Below, in pieces: positions 17,486-25,661 of a stretch of 64,000 nucleotides of DNA. Position numbers and translations under genes: made by a program. Position 1 is the stretch's first letter, and every line of letters starts with the position of its first letter. Source of the DNA: Planobacterium oryzisoli (GTDB lineage: Bacteria; Bacteroidota; Bacteroidia; Flavobacteriales; Weeksellaceae); contig NZ_JADKYY010000010.1 in the NCBI RefSeq assembly GCF_015354315.1, positions 1 through 64,000 on the forward strand, written 5' to 3'. A model generated the notes under the pieces. The model did not search any database, had not been told where the DNA came from, and saw only the letters and a list, made by a program, of their open reading frames with translations.

Positions 17486-18723
17486 CGTTGGAAATTGTTC
17501 TTACGATGTACAGGTTTACCCATTCCAGCTGGCTTTACGTGCTCTCGAGGAATGAATGGTTTGTTATTACTGTCTCTTTTTTCCACTACCAAATTATCAG
17601 TGTGGTAGGGGTGGTCACGAACTACTGGGATTTTCTTCCCAATAAGCTTCTCGGTATTCTTAAGATTAATTAGGTCCAAACCGTCAACAAAAGATATAGA
17701 ACTTCCCTGAGCTCCCGCGCGACCGGTTCTGCCGATCCGATGTACATAGGTTTCTGAAACATCGGAAAGTTCGAAATTGATGACATACTGCAAGTCGTCA
17801 ATATCGATACCTCGTGCAGCAATGTCAGTAGCAACCAAAACTCTCGTTTTTTTTGATTTGAAATTCGAAAGAGCATTTTGTCTTGCATTCTGCGATTTGT
17901 TTCCGTGTATTGCTTCGGCAGAGATATTGGATTTATGTAACCTTCTTGCTATTTTGTCCGCGCCGTGTTTAGTTCTGGAAAATACAAGGACCTGGTCTAA
18001 GCTTTTGTCCTGAAGTATATGAATTAGTAAATCAAGTTTCTCGTCTTTTTGGACAAAATATACAGATTGACTGATAGTATCTGCTGTGGAAGATACAGGA
18101 GCCACCTCTACTTTTACAGGATTTTTCAATATGGATTGTGCTAATGTCTGAATTTCCGAAGGAAAGGTAGCAGAAAAAAACAGGGTCTGTCTTTTTTCCG
18201 GAATTAATTTCACAATACGCTTTACGTCATGAACAAATCCCATGTCAAGCATGCGGTCAGCCTCATCGAGCACAAAAACCTCTAGATTCTTAAGGGAAAT
18301 GATACGCTGCGAGATAAAATCTAGTAAGCGTCCAGGAGTTGCTACCAGGATATCCACGCCCCGTCTAAGATCTTTTTCTTGCGCACCCTGCTTTACTCCC
18401 CCAAAGATAACGAGTGAACGTAAATTTAAGTTCCTTCCATAAGACTTAATACTTTCATCAATTTGGATTGCAAGTTCTCTAGTGGGAGTAAGAATTAGTA
18501 CCTTAATGTCCTTTGACTGTCTGCCTTTTTTTGATAGGTTTTGAAGAATCGGTATAGAAAAAGCAGCAGTCTTTCCAGTACCCGTTTGTGCGGTTGCTAA
18601 AAGATCTCTGCCGTCTAAAATATAAGGAATTGCTTTTTGTTGAATGGGGGTGGGCTGTTGGTACCCTTCCTGCTCCAATGCCTTGGCAATGGGCTCAATG
18701 AGTTGTAAGTCTGAAAAATTCAA
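17467..18723 (-). CDS. DEAD-box RNA helicase, RhlE type
   Basis: 418-residue RNA helicase. Motifs: Q motif ([12 protein letters not shown], about 20-31), [10 protein letters not shown] (motif I), PTRELA, TPGR, DEAD, SAT, and HRIGRTGR (motif VI). The C-terminal 45 residues are basic and without a recognisable fold, as in RhlE proteins. Likely roles are ribosome assembly and mRNA decay. It is monocistronic, with a -7 element 57 bases upstream and a shared terminator at its end. Confidence 0.9.
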   Translation of the reverse strand: MNFSDLQLIEPIAKALEQEGYQQPTPIQQKAIPYILDGRDLLATAQTGTGKTAAFSIPILQNLSKKGRQSKDIKVLILTPTRELAIQIDESIKSYGRNLNLRSLVIFGGVKQGAQEKDLRRGVDILVATPGRLLDFISQRIISLKNLEVFVLDEADRMLDMGFVHDVKRIVKLIPEKRQTLFFSATFPSEIQTLAQSILKNPVKVEVAPVSSTADTISQSVYFVQKDEKLDLLIHILQDKSLDQVLVFSRTKHGADKIARRLHKSNISAEAIHGNKSQNARQNALSNFKSKKTRVLVATDIAARGIDIDDLQYVINFELSDVSETYVHRIGRTGRAGAQGSSISFVDGLDLINLKNTEKLIGKKIPVVRDHPYHTDNLVVEKRDSNNKPFIPREHVKPAGMGKPVHRKNNFQRKKSGN

Positions 18724-18780
18724 ATGATGATAAATTTAATAGTAATTGCAAACAGGGTAGTCCTGTATCTTGCGCAGCTG

Positions 18781-18788
18781 CAAATGTA
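18781..18788 (-). promoter_or_regulatory. -7 element of the RhlE-type helicase gene
   Basis: TACATTTG on the minus strand fits TAnnTTTG. It would give a leader of about 50 bases before the helicase start at 18723. Confidence 0.5.
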
Positions 18789-18818
18789 CGGAATTAATAT
18801 TTGTAGTGACAGTAGCTG

Positions 18819-19802
18819 TTATCCGTGCAGTTTCTTCCAGATAACATCCTTGAGCTCCATCAGTCCTTCTTGAGTTACCCCTGAAATAAAGAGAGGAGGG
18901 TTCTCCATAGGAAACTCTTTGGAGATTTCCGATTTCAATTCCGCGTCTAAAAGGTCTGATTTTGATACTCCCACCACAAACTGTTTGTCCAAAAGTTCAG
19001 GATTGTATTTTCTCAATTCGTGTTCCAAAATCTTGAATTCTTCATAATGACTTTCTGAGTCGGCAGGAATAAGAAAAAGTAAGATCGAGTTTCTTTCAAT
19101 ATGTCTCAAGAAACGATGCCCCAATCCCTTCCCCTCAGCAGCACCTTCTATTATCCCAGGTATATCTGCCATCACAAATGATTTGTAATTTCTGTACTCT
19201 ACGATACCAAGGTTAGGCGTAAGAGTAGTAAAGGCATAGTCTGCAATTTTTGGCTTTGCAGCAGATACCGCTGCCAGTAAAGTGGACTTTCCTGCGTTAG
19301 GGAAACCAATCAAACCTACATCAGCTAGAATCTTAAGTTCAAATGTAACATATCCTTCCTCTCCCGGCAGTCCAGGCTGTGCATAACGTGGAGTCTGATT
19401 GGTAGAGGATTTAAAATGTTCATTACCTAAACCTCCTTTTCCACCATGCATAATGATAATTTCCTGTCCGTCCTCCATTATCTCGCCAATGATTTCTCCT
19501 TCTTCATTTTTTGCGATGGTGCCAATTGGTACATTAATATAGACGTCCTCTCCGTAGGCACCTGTAAGTTGATTTTTAGCACCGTTCTGACCGCGGGGCG
19601 CTTTTACGTGACGGGTATATCGTAATGGAAGGAGTGTCCATTCGTGGGCATTTCCGCGCATGATGATATGTCCTCCACGTCCTCCGTCCCCACCATCAGG
19701 TCCTCCTTTGGGAATGTATTTTTCCCTTCTCAAATGGGCTGAACCAGCTCCACCGTGACCACTCTTACAGTGTATTTTGACGTAATCAACAAAATTGGAC
19801 AT
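18819..19802 (-). CDS. obg: GTPase Obg
   Basis: Essential GTPase that binds the large ribosomal subunit and links growth to ribosome maturation. The N-terminal glycine-rich Obg fold (about 1-158: [20 protein letters not shown] and further GG repeats) is followed by the G domain with G1 GFPNAGKS, G3 DIPGI and the TTLTPNLG switch I. At 327 residues it lacks the C-terminal OCT domain found in Firmicutes. The start codon lies 12 bases after the adk stop, so it is the last gene of an hpt-adk-obg operon. Confidence 0.95.
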   Translation of the reverse strand: MSNFVDYVKIHCKSGHGGAGSAHLRREKYIPKGGPDGGDGGRGGHIIMRGNAHEWTLLPLRYTRHVKAPRGQNGAKNQLTGAYGEDVYINVPIGTIAKNEEGEIIGEIMEDGQEIIIMHGGKGGLGNEHFKSSTNQTPRYAQPGLPGEEGYVTFELKILADVGLIGFPNAGKSTLLAAVSAAKPKIADYAFTTLTPNLGIVEYRNYKSFVMADIPGIIEGAAEGKGLGHRFLRHIERNSILLFLIPADSESHYEEFKILEHELRKYNPELLDKQFVVGVSKSDLLDAELKSEISKEFPMENPPLFISGVTQEGLMELKDVIWKKLHG

Positions 19803-19814
19803 ATGTATTTTTAC

Positions 19815-20405
19815 TTAAGTTTTGTTTTTAATTAGCTTATCCACCTCTTGGCAAAGTTTCATGGTGATTTCTTCGATAGCTCCCACGCCATTTATCTCTA
19901 CATATTTACCCTGCTGCTTATACAGCTCCGCCACTTCTGCGGTCTTAGTGTAATATTCCTTGATTCGGTCACGTATGATAGCCTCGTCGCTATCGTCGGT
20001 GCGTCCGCTTGTTTTACCACGGTTAACTAAACGATCTACTAGGATCTCATCGTCTACCACTAAGGCAAGGCAGATGTCTATCTGCGCATTGAGTTCCTTG
20101 TCTACAATCTCCTCAAGAGCTTGAGTTTGTGCTGCAGTACGAGGAAAACCATCAAAAATGTAGCCATTTGCATTACTCGGTTTTCTCACCTCATCCACAA
20201 GCATATCTATAGTCACCTGGTCTGGAACCAATTTACCACTGTCAATGTAGCTTTTTGCAAGCTGCCCTAATGAGGTGTTGTTCTTCATGTTGTATCTGAA
20301 GAGATCCCCCGTAGAAATTTGTTTTAGATTATATTTTTCGATTAAATTAAGAGCCTGCGTTCCTTTTCCGCTTCCTGGAGGCCCAAATAGAACAATGTTT
20401 ACCAT
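19815..20405 (-). CDS. adk: Adenylate kinase
   Basis: Interconverts ATP + AMP and 2 ADP. The P-loop is GPPGSGKGTQ near residue 7; the AMP-binding block ISTGDLFR and the FDGFPRT block follow. At 196 residues it is the short form, with a compact LID lacking zinc-binding cysteines. It lies 25 bases after hpt and 12 before obg on the same strand. Confidence 0.95.
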   Translation of the reverse strand: MVNIVLFGPPGSGKGTQALNLIEKYNLKQISTGDLFRYNMKNNTSLGQLAKSYIDSGKLVPDQVTIDMLVDEVRKPSNANGYIFDGFPRTAAQTQALEEIVDKELNAQIDICLALVVDDEILVDRLVNRGKTSGRTDDSDEAIIRDRIKEYYTKTAEVAELYKQQGKYVEINGVGAIEEITMKLCQEVDKLIKNKT

Positions 20406-20430
20406 CGGTATGCTTGTATTTAACTATATA

Positions 20431-20985
20431 TTAGTGATTAATGCGACCCTCCGCTAATTGGTACAAATCGGGGAGATTTCTTCCCAATTCGTCGTAATCC
20501 AGACCGTAGCCAAGCACAAACTTATTTGGTATTTCTTTGGCAACGTAATCAATAGTAAAATCCTTCTTAAATACTTCCGGTTTCAAGAGAAGCGAAGCTA
20601 CTTTAAGGGACTTAGGTCTTTGGGTATTTTTGAAATATTCAAACAAACTTTCAATGGTATTACCGGTATCCACGATGTCTTCCATTAAGATGATGTGTCT
20701 ACCCTCCACTTCTTTAGTAAGGTCCATCTTCTTATACACAATCCCAGTTGACTGTGTGCCGGCATAAGAACTAACCTGAAGAAATGCAATTTCACATTGC
20801 CCAGGGTAATGCTTAAGAAAATCGGAAAAGAACATTATAACACCATTCAACACGCCTATGAAAACAGGAACTTCGTCTTTATAATCCTCATAAACCTTGT
20901 GCGCAAGATCTTTTATGATTTGCTGGATTTCATCATTTTTGAGATATGGTACAAACTCCTTATCGTGAATCTTAATTGTCTGCAT
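20431..20985 (-). CDS. hpt: Hypoxanthine phosphoribosyltransferase
   Basis: Salvages hypoxanthine and guanine with PRPP to give IMP and GMP. The PRPP-binding motif LMEDIVDTGNT lies in the middle, preceded by the usual VFIGVLNGVIMF block. I set the start at the ATG at 20985 (184 residues). The reading frame is open for 31 further codons, but a TAnnTTTG promoter element at 21001-21008 lies in that extension and family members start near MQTIKIHDKEF. First gene of the hpt-adk-obg operon. Confidence 0.93.
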   Translation of the reverse strand: MQTIKIHDKEFVPYLKNDEIQQIIKDLAHKVYEDYKDEVPVFIGVLNGVIMFFSDFLKHYPGQCEIAFLQVSSYAGTQSTGIVYKKMDLTKEVEGRHIILMEDIVDTGNTIESLFEYFKNTQRPKSLKVASLLLKPEVFKKDFTIDYVAKEIPNKFVLGYGLDYDELGRNLPDLYQLAEGRINH

Positions 20986-21000
20986 AGAATAGTAAAAATG

Positions 21001-21008
21001 CAAATTTA
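21001..21008 (-). promoter_or_regulatory. -7 element of the hpt-adk-obg operon
   Basis: TAAATTTG on the minus strand, 15 bases before the hpt ATG. It gives a very short leader and decides the hpt start. Confidence 0.65.
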
Positions 21009-21087
21009 CGACATTTTCTCTAAGTGAAGTCTGTGAACTAGTATTTGAACGAAGATAGCTATATCCTGAAAAAAGCAAGGGTGAAGT

Positions 21088-21118
21088 TTGTATGACTCTT
21101 ATTTAAAAAGTAAATTTG
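21088..21118 (+). promoter_or_regulatory. Promoter of purA
   Basis: TTG at 21088-21090, 20 bases, TAAATTTG at 21111-21118: a complete Bacteroidota promoter 25 bases before the purA ATG. Confidence 0.8.
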
Positions 21119-21143
21119 TACCCTATCCATAAATAAGTAAAAT

Positions 21144-22430
21144 ATGTCTACATATGTTGTAGTTGGTCTTCAGTATGGGGACGAAGGTAAAGGTAAAATT
21201 ACTGATGTACTTTCTGCCAAGTCAGACTATGTTGTTCGGTTTCAAGGTGGTGATAATGCAGGTCATACTGTATATGTAGGAGATGAAAAATTTGTTTTGC
21301 ATTTGCTTCCTTCAGGTGTGCTACAATGCAAGGGAAAGTGCATAATAGCCAACGGGGTTGTGGTTAACCCAAAGGCTTTCATGCGTGAAATTGGCCAACT
21401 GGAGAGCAAGGGAATGCGTACCGACCATGTCTACATTTCCAGACGTGCACATGTGATTATGCCCTATCATATTGCTCTAGACACGTACCGTGAAGAAGAA
21501 AAAGGCGGTACAGAAATTGGCACAACTAAAAAAGGTATAGGCCCTTGTTATGAGGATAAAATCGCTCGAGTAGGAATACGTATGGTGGATTTGCTTAATC
21601 CTGAAGTTCTACGTGAGAAAATTGAAAAAAACCTACGGGTTAAAAACAGTCTTTTTGAAAAATATTTTGAGAAACCGACTATGGATCTGGATGAGATTTA
21701 TAACGAATTTCTGGAAATCGGTCAACAACTCAAACACAGGATTGTCGATACTGAAGTGGAATTAAATGAGGCAATAAAGCAAGGTAAAAATGTTCTTTTT
21801 GAAGGAGCACAGGCGCTTATGCTCGATATTGATTTTGGGACCTATCCTTATGTGACGTCTTCATCTCCTACAACGGGGGGTGTGTGTTCAGGCGCTGGAG
21901 TCCCACCCACAGCATTACAGAATTTAATTGGTGTTTCCAAAGCCTATACTACCAGGGTTGGAAATGGGCCGTTTCCGTCAGAACTGAATGACGAATTGGG
22001 GGAACAAATGCGCAAAGTTGGCAATGAGTTTGGGGCTACTACGGGACGTCCCAGAAGATGTGGTTGGCTTGATCTGGTGTCACTCAAACATGCCTGCATG
22101 ATAAATGGTATCAACAATTTGGTCATTACTAAACTCGATGTACTTACTGGAATAAAACCACTGAAAATTGTAACGCACTACCGTACAGAGGATGGTAAAA
22201 TAATTGACTACTTTACTTCCTCAACAACAAAATTGTACCATTACGAGCCTATTTATAAGGAGTTGGAAGGATGGGATGAAGATATTAGCCATGCCCGATC
22301 GTACGACGAGCTACCTCGCAATGCGAAGGCATACATTGAATTTATAGAAGAGTATTTGGGTATTAATGTATACTTGGTTTCGGTAGGGCCTGAGCGTAGT
22401 CAAAACATAATTCGAAAGGAACTTTTTTAA
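21144..22430 (+). CDS. purA: Adenylosuccinate synthase
   Basis: Catalyses the GTP-driven condensation of IMP with aspartate, the first step from IMP to AMP. The N-terminal GDEGKGK loop, NAGHTV block, GTTKKGIGP block and a C-terminal SVGPER guanine-binding block are all present. At 428 residues it is full length. It has its own promoter and is followed by the DnaA-box hairpin with a T-run, which may also serve as its terminator. hpt, in the same purine pathway, lies back to back on the other strand. Confidence 0.96.
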   Translation: MSTYVVVGLQYGDEGKGKITDVLSAKSDYVVRFQGGDNAGHTVYVGDEKFVLHLLPSGVLQCKGKCIIANGVVVNPKAFMREIGQLESKGMRTDHVYISRRAHVIMPYHIALDTYREEEKGGTEIGTTKKGIGPCYEDKIARVGIRMVDLLNPEVLREKIEKNLRVKNSLFEKYFEKPTMDLDEIYNEFLEIGQQLKHRIVDTEVELNEAIKQGKNVLFEGAQALMLDIDFGTYPYVTSSSPTTGGVCSGAGVPPTALQNLIGVSKAYTTRVGNGPFPSELNDELGEQMRKVGNEFGATTGRPRRCGWLDLVSLKHACMINGINNLVITKLDVLTGIKPLKIVTHYRTEDGKIIDYFTSSTTKLYHYEPIYKELEGWDEDISHARSYDELPRNAKAYIEFIEEYLGINVYLVSVGPERSQNIIRKELF

Positions 22431-22480
22431 CTAGAGTCATTTTAAGTTGGGGTTAGCAGCGCTACCTATTCATACAGAGT

Positions 22481-22520
22481 ATTATCCACATTGCACCACG
22501 TGATGTGGATAATTTTTTTA
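22481..22520. repeat. Inverted repeat made of two perfect DnaA boxes
   Basis: A perfect 11-bp inverted repeat: arms 22481-22491 and 22503-22513, with an 11-base loop. Each arm contains an exact DnaA box, TTATCCACA (22482-22490) and TGTGGATAA (22504-22512). The loop holds CACGTG, the core of the parS palindrome, but the flanks do not match parS. A run of seven T follows, so it could instead be the purA terminator. An AT-rich stretch follows to about 22560, with a weak third box TTATTAACA near 22532-22540. Directly upstream of parA. Confidence 0.7.
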
Positions 22521-22595
22521 TTAGTTAATACACTTATTAACAGTACTTTAACTTTAGCATCACTATGCTAAGGGGATTTGGGATTAAAAAAATTG

Positions 22596-22603
22596 TATTT
22601 TTG
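22596..22603 (+). promoter_or_regulatory. -7 element of the parA-parB operon
   Basis: TATTTTTG fits TAnnTTTG. A TTG lies at 22578-22580, 15 bases upstream, slightly shorter than usual. The parA ATG follows 18 bases after the element. The element sits inside the in-frame extension beginning at 22565, which is therefore probably untranslated. Confidence 0.55.
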
Positions 22604-22621
22604 GTCATTAAATACCATAGA

Positions 22622-23428
22622 ATGGCGAAAATAATTGGTGTAGCAAACCAAAAAGGTGGAGTAGGAAAAACAACAACTGCAGTTAATTTAGCTGCTGCAT
22701 TGGGAGTGCTTGAAAAGAAAGTGCTTCTAATTGATGCAGATCCCCAAGCGAATGCTACCTCAGGACTAGGGGTAGAAGAAGTGCGTTATTCTACCTACAA
22801 TCTCCTGGAGCATAGTGCAGATGTAGAAAACTGTATTCAAAGAACAAGTTCGCCTAATGTGGATATAGTGCCTTCTCATATCGATTTGGTGGCAGCAGAA
22901 ATAGAACTGGTCGATAAAGCTAAGCGTGAGTATATGCTGAAGAATGCTTTAAATGAAGTTAGAGACCGTTACGACTTTGTAGTTATTGACTGCGCGCCAA
23001 GTTTAGGACTTATCACTGTAAATGCACTCACTGCTGCTGATTCGGTTATTATTCCTATTCAATGCGAGTATTTTGCACTTGAAGGTTTGGGGAAACTACT
23101 CAATACGATCAAGAACGTCCAAAAAATCCATAATCCGGATTTGGATATCGAAGGTTTACTATTAACCATGTACGACAGTAGATTACGTCTATCCAACCAA
23201 GTTGTGGAGGAAGTAAATTCGCATTTTCCAGAAATGGTATTTGAAACCGTGATAAGTAGAAACGTTCGGTTAAGTGAAGCGCCAAGCTTTGGGGAAAGCA
23301 TTCTTATGTACGATGCGGAAAGCAAAGGAGCTATCCAGTATATCCAATTAGCTGAAGAGGTGCTTTTGAAAAATGACCACTTAAAGTCAAACGTTAAACC
23401 AAAAAAACAGCAGAAAGTTGAAAGATAA
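22622..23428 (+). CDS. parA: Chromosome partitioning ATPase ParA (Soj)
   Basis: Deviant Walker ATPase that binds the nucleoid and moves ParB-parS complexes to segregate replication origins. The N terminus MAKIIGVANQKGGVGKTTT carries the Walker A box with its signature lysine; LLIDADPQANAT and VIDCAPSLG follow. At 268 residues it is the short chromosomal form without an N-terminal DNA-binding domain, so it does not look like a plasmid type Ia ParA. I chose the ATG at 22622 over 22565 because a promoter element lies between. It overlaps parB by 11 bases. Confidence 0.94.
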   Translation: MAKIIGVANQKGGVGKTTTAVNLAAALGVLEKKVLLIDADPQANATSGLGVEEVRYSTYNLLEHSADVENCIQRTSSPNVDIVPSHIDLVAAEIELVDKAKREYMLKNALNEVRDRYDFVVIDCAPSLGLITVNALTAADSVIIPIQCEYFALEGLGKLLNTIKNVQKIHNPDLDIEGLLLTMYDSRLRLSNQVVEEVNSHFPEMVFETVISRNVRLSEAPSFGESILMYDAESKGAIQYIQLAEEVLLKNDHLKSNVKPKKQQKVER

Positions 23429-24302
23429 AAAAAGAGCGATGGGTCGTGGATTAGGAGCTATTCTAAATTCTGAATCCAAGGTGTCCATTCATTCTGCAAG
23501 TGACGAAGGCGCGGAATCTTTTGTGGGTACTATTATTGAAGTGCCTATTGAAGATATTTTTCCAAACCCAACCCAACCTCGAACTTACTTTGATACCAAA
23601 GCACTAGAAGAACTTTCGGAATCAATCAAAAGTTTAGGAGTGATTCAGCCCATTACACTTCGTAAGGAAGGTGAAAAATTCGAAATAATTTCAGGGGAAC
23701 GGCGATACCGTGCATCAAAGTTGGCGGGCCTTAAATCCATTCCTTCTTATATAAGATTAGTTAACGACCAGGAATTGCTGGAAATGGCGCTTGTAGAAAA
23801 TATTCAACGAGAGGATTTAGACGCTATTGAAATTGCATTGACCTATCAACGTTTACTTGAGGAAATAGGGATGACACAGGAGAGCCTTAGTAAAAGGCTG
23901 GGTAAAGAAAGAAGTACCATTACAAATTCCATTCGACTACTGCGTTTAAATCCACAGATTCAGAATGCTATTCGTAGAGGGGAGATCTCCGCAGGTCACG
24001 GTAGAGCTTTACTGACAGTAGAAGACCAGAGGTCACAGTCACTTCTTCTGGAGAAAATACTCAAGGAGGGTCTTAATGTACGTCAAACTGAATCTGCCGC
24101 AAAAGCCCTAAAGAAAAGCAGCGAGATGCCAGGTAGAAAGATTGTGCCTAATGAGATAAAAAAGCTGCAGAAGCAAATGGAAGATAAGCTAGCAGTTAAA
24201 GTAGAGATAAAGACCAATTCCACAGGTAAGAAAGGTAAGATAGTGCTGGACTTTAAAAGTGAAAAAGAACTTGAAGCCATTATTTCATATTTTTCTCTAT
24301 GA
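23418..24302 (+). CDS. parB: Chromosome partitioning protein ParB
   Basis: CTP-dependent DNA clamp that loads at parS sites near the origin. The N-terminal ParB/Srx domain has the CTP-binding blocks NPTQPR, GVIQPI and GERRYRA; a helix-turn-helix region follows (MTQESLSKRLGKERSTITNSI), then a C-terminal dimerisation segment. 294 residues with a TTG start overlapping parA; an ATG seven codons later (23439) is the alternative. The basic N terminus KDKKRAMGRGLGAIL is typical for the family, which favours the TTG. The last four bases overlap the next gene. Confidence 0.94.
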   Translation: MKDKKRAMGRGLGAILNSESKVSIHSASDEGAESFVGTIIEVPIEDIFPNPTQPRTYFDTKALEELSESIKSLGVIQPITLRKEGEKFEIISGERRYRASKLAGLKSIPSYIRLVNDQELLEMALVENIQREDLDAIEIALTYQRLLEEIGMTQESLSKRLGKERSTITNSIRLLRLNPQIQNAIRRGEISAGHGRALLTVEDQRSQSLLLEKILKEGLNVRQTESAAKALKKSSEMPGRKIVPNEIKKLQKQMEDKLAVKVEIKTNSTGKKGKIVLDFKSEKELEAIISYFSL

Positions 24303-24925
24303 GTAAAAGTATCACTCTAATTCTTAGTATACTGGTAATCTTTGTTCAGGGACAAGTAACCAAGAACGACACAATACGGGTGGAAAATTACCCAACGGAT
24401 TCACTCTCTAGCGTGACACCAAAATCCGAACTGCTTATAGAATCAGAGATTCAAGAAGCCAATACGGTGGTCTCCCCAACACTTAGCCCAATAAAAGCAG
24501 GACTGTATTCGGCAGTACTTCCGGGGTTAGGGCAATACTATAATAAAAAATTATGGAAAGTGCCCATCGTGTGGGGTGCTCTTGGTACCGGCGTGGGCGT
24601 AACACTTTGGAATGATAAACAATATAAGCGGTACCGTGAGGCTTTCATCGCGGAGCTAAACGGTCAGCCGCATGAATTTTCTGACATACCGGGAATTACC
24701 AAAGAAGCACTTGGACGGACGCAGGATAAGATGAAACGTCAAAAGGACTATTCCATTGCGGTAACTGCATTAGTTTATATTCTAAATATTATGGATGCAG
24801 TAGTTGATGCGCATTTGTATCAGCAACGAAACGATCCGGATTTGGCTTTGAAACCAGTTCTAATACATGATGAATATTCCACACAATGGGCCAAAGCGGG
24901 AATTAGTTTAAACTATAATTTTTAA
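24299..24925 (+). CDS. DUF5683 domain protein, exported or membrane-bound
   Basis: 208 residues. The N terminus is a signal peptide (cut near GQVTK). Residues about 60-180 match what I know as DUF5683: a SAVLPGLGQYYNKKLWK block, two hydrophobic segments around the glycine-rich GALGTGVGV and the YSIAVTALVYILNIMDAVVDAHL helix. The family is common in Bacteroidota and its function is unknown. It overlaps parB by four bases and precedes dapB by five, so it belongs to the operon. The family call is moderately secure. Confidence 0.75.
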   Translation: MSKSITLILSILVIFVQGQVTKNDTIRVENYPTDSLSSVTPKSELLIESEIQEANTVVSPTLSPIKAGLYSAVLPGLGQYYNKKLWKVPIVWGALGTGVGVTLWNDKQYKRYREAFIAELNGQPHEFSDIPGITKEALGRTQDKMKRQKDYSIAVTALVYILNIMDAVVDAHLYQQRNDPDLALKPVLIHDEYSTQWAKAGISLNYNF

Positions 24926-24930
24926 AAGAG

Positions 24931-25638
24931 ATGAAGATAGCAATAGTAGGTTACGGAAGAATGGGGAAAATAATAGAGAAGATAGCTATGGAAAGAGGCC
25001 ATTCAATTTGTGCACGCCTCAGTGAGACACCGACCAGGGAAAATCTTGGAGGTGCGGAAGTGGCTATCGAATTCTCCAAACCTGAAGTAGCATTTGATAA
25101 TGTTAAAAGTTGTATTGAGCTGGGAGTACCTGTGGTGTGTGGAACCACTGGATGGCTTACTCAGAAACCTGAAATTGAAGCATTAACGCATGCTACAGAG
25201 GGTGCTTTTCTATACGGGTCCAATTTCAGTCTAGGAGTGAATCTGTTTTTTGCTTTAAATGAAAAATTAGCGCAGCTAATGGAAGCACAAAAAGAATATA
25301 CCTGTCAGTTGGAAGAAATACACCACGTGCATAAGAAAGACGCACCCAGTGGTACTGCAATTACGCTTGCGGAAGGAATAGTAGACAACTCTGTGCGATA
25401 CAGCTATTGGAAAATGAATGAAACTAAAGAAGATCAACTTGGTATTTTTGCCGTTCGCCAAGACGACGTGCCTGGGACGCACAGTGTATTCTATAGGTCC
25501 AATGTAGACGAAATTGAGATAAAGCATACCGCCCACAGTAGAGAAGGCTTCGCTCTAGGTGCCGTAGTCGCTGCAGAGTGGATTAAAAATAAAAAAGGGG
25601 TGTTTTCTATGCGCGACGTACTTGGAATCACCTATTAA
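24931..25638 (+). CDS. dapB: 4-hydroxy-tetrahydrodipicolinate reductase
   Basis: Second committed step of the diaminopimelate/lysine pathway, feeding peptidoglycan. N-terminal Rossmann loop VGYGRMGK, then GTTGW, the catalytic block EEIHHVHKKDAPSGTA, and FALGAVVAAEW near the C terminus. At 235 residues it is slightly short but complete. Five bases after the DUF5683 gene and 23 before lepB. Confidence 0.94.
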   Translation: MKIAIVGYGRMGKIIEKIAMERGHSICARLSETPTRENLGGAEVAIEFSKPEVAFDNVKSCIELGVPVVCGTTGWLTQKPEIEALTHATEGAFLYGSNFSLGVNLFFALNEKLAQLMEAQKEYTCQLEEIHHVHKKDAPSGTAITLAEGIVDNSVRYSYWKMNETKEDQLGIFAVRQDDVPGTHSVFYRSNVDEIEIKHTAHSREGFALGAVVAAEWIKNKKGVFSMRDVLGITY

Positions 25639-25661
25639 TAACAGACTCCTGAAAAATTGAA

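Noticed and set aside
22492-22502. Possible parS site in the loop of the DnaA-box hairpin
   Set aside because: Only the CACGTG core matches; the flanking bases do not follow the TGTTTCACGTGAAACA consensus (about 9 of 16 positions), so I do not call parS.
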